The notes under the pieces are model-generated. The model saw only the letters and a list, made by a program, of their open reading frames with translations, had not been told where the DNA came from and made no database searches. Below are positions 60,330 through 64,000 of a stretch of 64,000 bases of DNA, piece by piece. A program made the position numbers and the translations under genes. Where the stretch lies: contig NC_031770.1 of NCBI RefSeq assembly GCF_001522545.3, positions 4,462,281 through 4,526,280 of the forward strand. The letters run 5' to 3'. Source of the DNA: Parus major (taxonomy: Eukaryota; Chordata; Aves; Passeriformes; Paridae). How positions within the stretch are numbered: position 1 is the first letter of the stretch; each line of letters starts with the position of its first letter.

Positions 60330-63300
60330 TGCAATTCCTGTTATTTTTACCTTTGGTTTCGTTGAATCCTTCAGATGTTCATAGATTCTCAAAGCTTGAA
60401 CCTCATCATGTTTGGCATTTTGTTAAAAGTTCCAATTTCTGCAGTCCCATCATGACATAGATTTTTTCGCTTTGTTTTGAGAGAGGAATTCTCTAGCTAT
60501 TGTATGAGAAAGTTTTAAAATAGCATAAAAAATGGATCAAGAACATGTAAAAAAGTGTAGATGCATGATACTAAAAACCTTATAACACATAAGCTTGTTT
60601 AAATTGTTTTGTTGTCGTTTTGGATCACTGGACACAACAATAAAATACAAGGTGTTATATACATGATGTGTCTGTCATGTGTATGCACATGCCCTGAATG
60701 TCTATTTTTTGGTGACGTGGAGAATACCCAAACCAGCATTATTTTTTCCAGGTAAACTAAATGATATTCTGGAAAATTTAGGTGTGACTTGACAACTTTA
60801 AATACCAAGCTACAATTCAAACGACATTTAATATCTTTTGAAGATGGCAGAATCTGTCAGCACTGTAGGTCTGCAGACACACACACACATGCAAAAGCCT
60901 CACTGGTTATTTTTTTGTTGTTGATGGATCTCTTAAGTATCACAGCAACCCTCAATTTATTTCTGCAAAGGGAGGAGATATATGGGCTGCATGTCCCTGT
61001 TTATTTTGAAGTGGTTGCCAAATGTTCTCTTTAAAGGTGGTACATTTTAAGGAATTTTATGCTTGTTTAGTTTTTTAAATGTTTATTTCCTCTGGGGTGG
61101 TTGTTTGTTTGACTTTGGGTCCTCTGATGTGTGTGTATGAGGAGTGGGCTTGGAGGAGTGGAGGAGGTTGTTTATTTTTCTTTTTTACCACAAAAAGAAA
61201 TAACTTCCTCCTCTCCCTTGTGGCTAAACAAGCCATCAAAGTCTAGGAGGAGTTGAAGCTGATGGTCCTTGACATGCACAATTGGTTTAAACAAACCAAA
61301 AGTATGTTTCCATATATATTTTTAAACACATGTGTGATTAAAATTATCCCCTAAATAATTTTGGCTTGCCTGGTTGTGGGAGGACAGTTTCCTTTTTTCT
61401 TAACTTCCAAGTACAGACATGTTCTGTTGCTTGCTGTAGGTTACTAAAGACAAATTTTATGAGTCAAGACATATTATTTCTAAAAGATAGCAAGTGGAAG
61501 GAAATGAGCTTCTTTAGAGAGGCAGAAAAAAGACAGGGTTAATTTTCTTCTTATAGAAAGCATTCATTCACCATTAAAAGTGAATTTTTCACTATCTTTA
61601 TTCTTAAATAAAGTCTGCTTTTGCCTTGCCCTACCTGTTTTCCAAGTGAGTGTTCTGAAATCAGCTTTTCCTCTTCCTCCAAACTCCCCACAAAGTACAA
61701 ACTATGGGAGAGGGCAGGTTTGGTCTTCCAAAATGCCTTGTCTATATCTCTTCTCCAATGTGCTGGTCAGTCAGAAGCTGTGCTTTGCTACACCTAACTG
61801 GACATTGAATAAACATATTTGAATAAACCTCAGGCACGGGGGGTTATTATGGCCAGAGCAACCATCCCAAGCCTGAAATCACAGCGTGTTTGGGACTGCA
61901 TGAGGAAGGAGATGTTCTTTGCAGGAAGGGTCGTTTGTGAAATCCTGCCTTGCACAGGTGACTCCAGCCCAGGTTCTGTGCAGCCAAAATTGCTGACAGG
62001 GAATTTTCCTGTGATGGATGGAGTGATGATGTGAGGGCTGCCAGCAAATTTGTTTGGCTGCTGCAGCTATGTATCCACCTGCACTTGGATGGCCAAACTT
62101 TTAGTCCTGTGAAAGGTGTGAATTATGCACAACGTACCCTTAAACCCTGCAGGCAGCAGCTGGATCCACCAGCCAGTGCTGTGCAGGGACAGAGGACATG
62201 AGTGAGCAGGAATAGCTCAGGGAAGAAGAGTTCCCATGCTAGCAGTCAGGCTGATGCCACAGGCAGCCCTGGGAAGTGTGTGTTTATCTTCTGGCCATCC
62301 CTTTATGTTGTCAAGATGACTTTTACAAGAGGTCACAAGGTCGCTTTTGTAAATGCACAAAAAGCTTGGAATAGACAAGTGGTGGGTTACCAGGGTTAGG
62401 AGATGGCGAGCCTGAGGAGGGGATGCCAAGACAGAGGAGTCTTTGGAGGAATAAGAGGAAAGGATAGAGGAGAGAAAATCAAATATAAGCAGTTCTGCCA
62501 GTGTCAGTATGGGCTGCTGTTGATCAGGAGGCAGAGCTGGCAGGGCTATTGGAGCTGCATAGGGAATTTAGTATTTTTGACCCTTAGCATTTTCTCCCTA
62601 TTCAGCCTTTCTGTGACAAGCCTTTGTATTTTACCCTTTCTTGGTATCTTGTTGTTTTTGTTTTTTTTTTGACAAATGCTTCTTATCTGCAAACAGCAAA
62701 AATTAAATGAAAGGAAATTATGAGATTTGTTGGCTCAGCATGCCAACAAGAGCCTGCTCAAATGCTTTTCACCCTGGGTTGTGTGAACTTTTCATTTCTC
62801 CCACTGGAGTGGGACTGAGCTCATCAGGTTATGTTGCCTGTGGAGGCTGGGCCAGGGGCTGGTGGGTGCTCTCAGATGAGCTTGAAGCAGAGCTGGCAGC
62901 CTGTGGGTGTGCACTCCTTTCCCAGCCTGGAGTAGGTGTCTTGCAGCCTGGTTTAGTGGGAACATCAGCCTGGTTGTGCCACGGCTGCAGGACCTGCTCA
63001 GACGTGGCTTCAGGGAGACACACGTGAACAGAGGAGGAGGACAATTCCTTCCATCACTTGTTCAGTTTAGGAGAAGCAGAAGTGGCTCAGAGTTTGTTGA
63101 GGGATCACTGCACAAGTCCATTCTTGTGCTTCCTGAGGAATGTTTTTTCTTTCCATTTTTCCTTCTTATAATCACTTCATGAACTGTGCATGAGACACTG
63201 AGCTCTGCTGCCACTTGATTATGGTCAAATATTTTGTATTGGTGTGTCAGTCTGAGCTGTTTTTGCTGAAGGATTGCAAATCAGACGTTGGACAATGCCT

Positions 63301-64000
63301 GATCCCTCATCTTTCATAGGGATGTGCAAAGAAAAGTGTTGAGAGGGTTTAGAAGTTATCTTTTGCTTTTTGTGTTAGAGCTTTACTTCAGAACAGAACA
63401 CATACTGCTCTACTATATTTAGCACAAAGCCAAATTATATTGCTGAAGGTTTTTTGGCCTGCCATTGTTCATTTACACTAATTTGGCTGGCTTAGAAAGA
63501 TGTTGGAAGTGCAGCTTTGCCAAAGGTCCTCTGTCCTCCAAGAGCCCTAACAGGATAGCTAATTCAGACAAGCTCATGTCTCAGAGGAATCCTCCATTAG
63601 CTGATCTTCCATTAGCACTGCTAGTGCTTATACCTTTTATTCCAGGGGGAATTGAGCAACTCCCACACTCTGTGCATTGGCAAATTCCAGTCCGCAGCTT
63701 CCTCTCATCACTCACTAGAAGATGCTCACATAAAGGAGCGTGAAAGCAAGGGAGGGGCATCAAGATGTGGTTACTTGCAAAGAGCCCTGAAAGCAAGTAC
63801 AGACAGTGTATTATATGTCATGTGTTTGATATTGAAACTGCTGTGACTCTCCCCTGCCTCTCCCTTCTACCTTTCCATAGAAAATACCTTTGCTGTCCCA
63901 GGAGCAGAAGAGAGAAGCTTGGATGTAGCTGGATACTGAACTGGTACCTGCCTGATCTGCCCTCAGCTATTCAGAGGGAAAGGGCCTCTGGCCATTAGAT
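60330..64000. other. unique non-coding sequence to the window end
   Basis: No gene or recognised repeat apart from the (AC)6 run at 60877-60888. The open frames are short and on both strands. The right edge gives no sign of an approaching gene. Confidence 0.5.
60877..60888. repeat. (AC)6 microsatellite
   Basis: Six uninterrupted AC units. Confidence 0.9.

Noticed and set aside
1..64000. tRNA, rRNA and well-known microRNA sequences
   Set aside because: I looked for internal B-box-like words and for several familiar conserved microRNA seeds with flanks and found none. A covariance-model scan could not be run, so weak or novel RNAs may be missed.

Overview
This window looks like non-coding nuclear DNA from a bird, probably a songbird. 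It reads as a gene desert or the interior of a very large intron. The clade call rests on four things. A CR1 LINE 3' end at about 50119-50330 has the typical avian form. A roughly 1 kb endogenous-retrovirus LTR at about 52370-53380 resembles LTRs I recall from songbird genomes. Interspersed repeats are sparse, and I see no Alu, L1, B1/B2 or other mammalian young repeats. A few heavily decayed ancient amniote repeats are present, including a MIR-like SINE at 43260-43460. Nothing prokaryotic was found: no operons, no ribosome binding sites and no dense coding.

I could not identify any protein-coding gene, tRNA, rRNA or known microRNA. The open frames are short, overlap on both strands, often lack an ATG and match no family I recognise. 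The longest starts with ATG at 27905 and runs 175 codons. I list two exon-like segments (1891-2109 and 42934-43030) at low confidence, because each follows a credible splice-acceptor sequence.

Layout: 1-7560 is AT-leaning unique sequence with one exon-like stretch. A minisatellite containing the window's only ambiguous base lies at 7569-7721. From 7735 to 27600 the sequence is mostly featureless, with short hairpins, a GT run, small CpG clusters and a few stretches that read like conserved non-coding elements. A mild CpG-enriched patch lies at 27647-28302. From 28310 to 42930 the sequence is again mostly unique, with a striking AT-rich patch of nested inverted repeats at 37746-37923 and a perfect palindrome of E-box-like motifs at 41483-41498. 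From 42934 to 43460 there is an exon-like or conserved segment followed by a MIR-like SINE.

The retroelement-rich part is 50119-54311: the CR1 fragment, then an apparent solo LTR bounded by a 5-bp direct repeat and holding a strong CpG island with a CTCF-consensus site, then 0.9 kb of unassigned sequence ending in a C13-A38 homopolymer. The right end (54312-64000) is mostly unique sequence with short microsatellites and two related, oppositely oriented copies of an old foldback repeat near 59.7 and 60.3 kb. The most interesting object is the LTR-borne CpG island with its CTCF-type motif, a possible retroelement-derived regulatory or insulator element. I do not see a convincing new multi-gene system.
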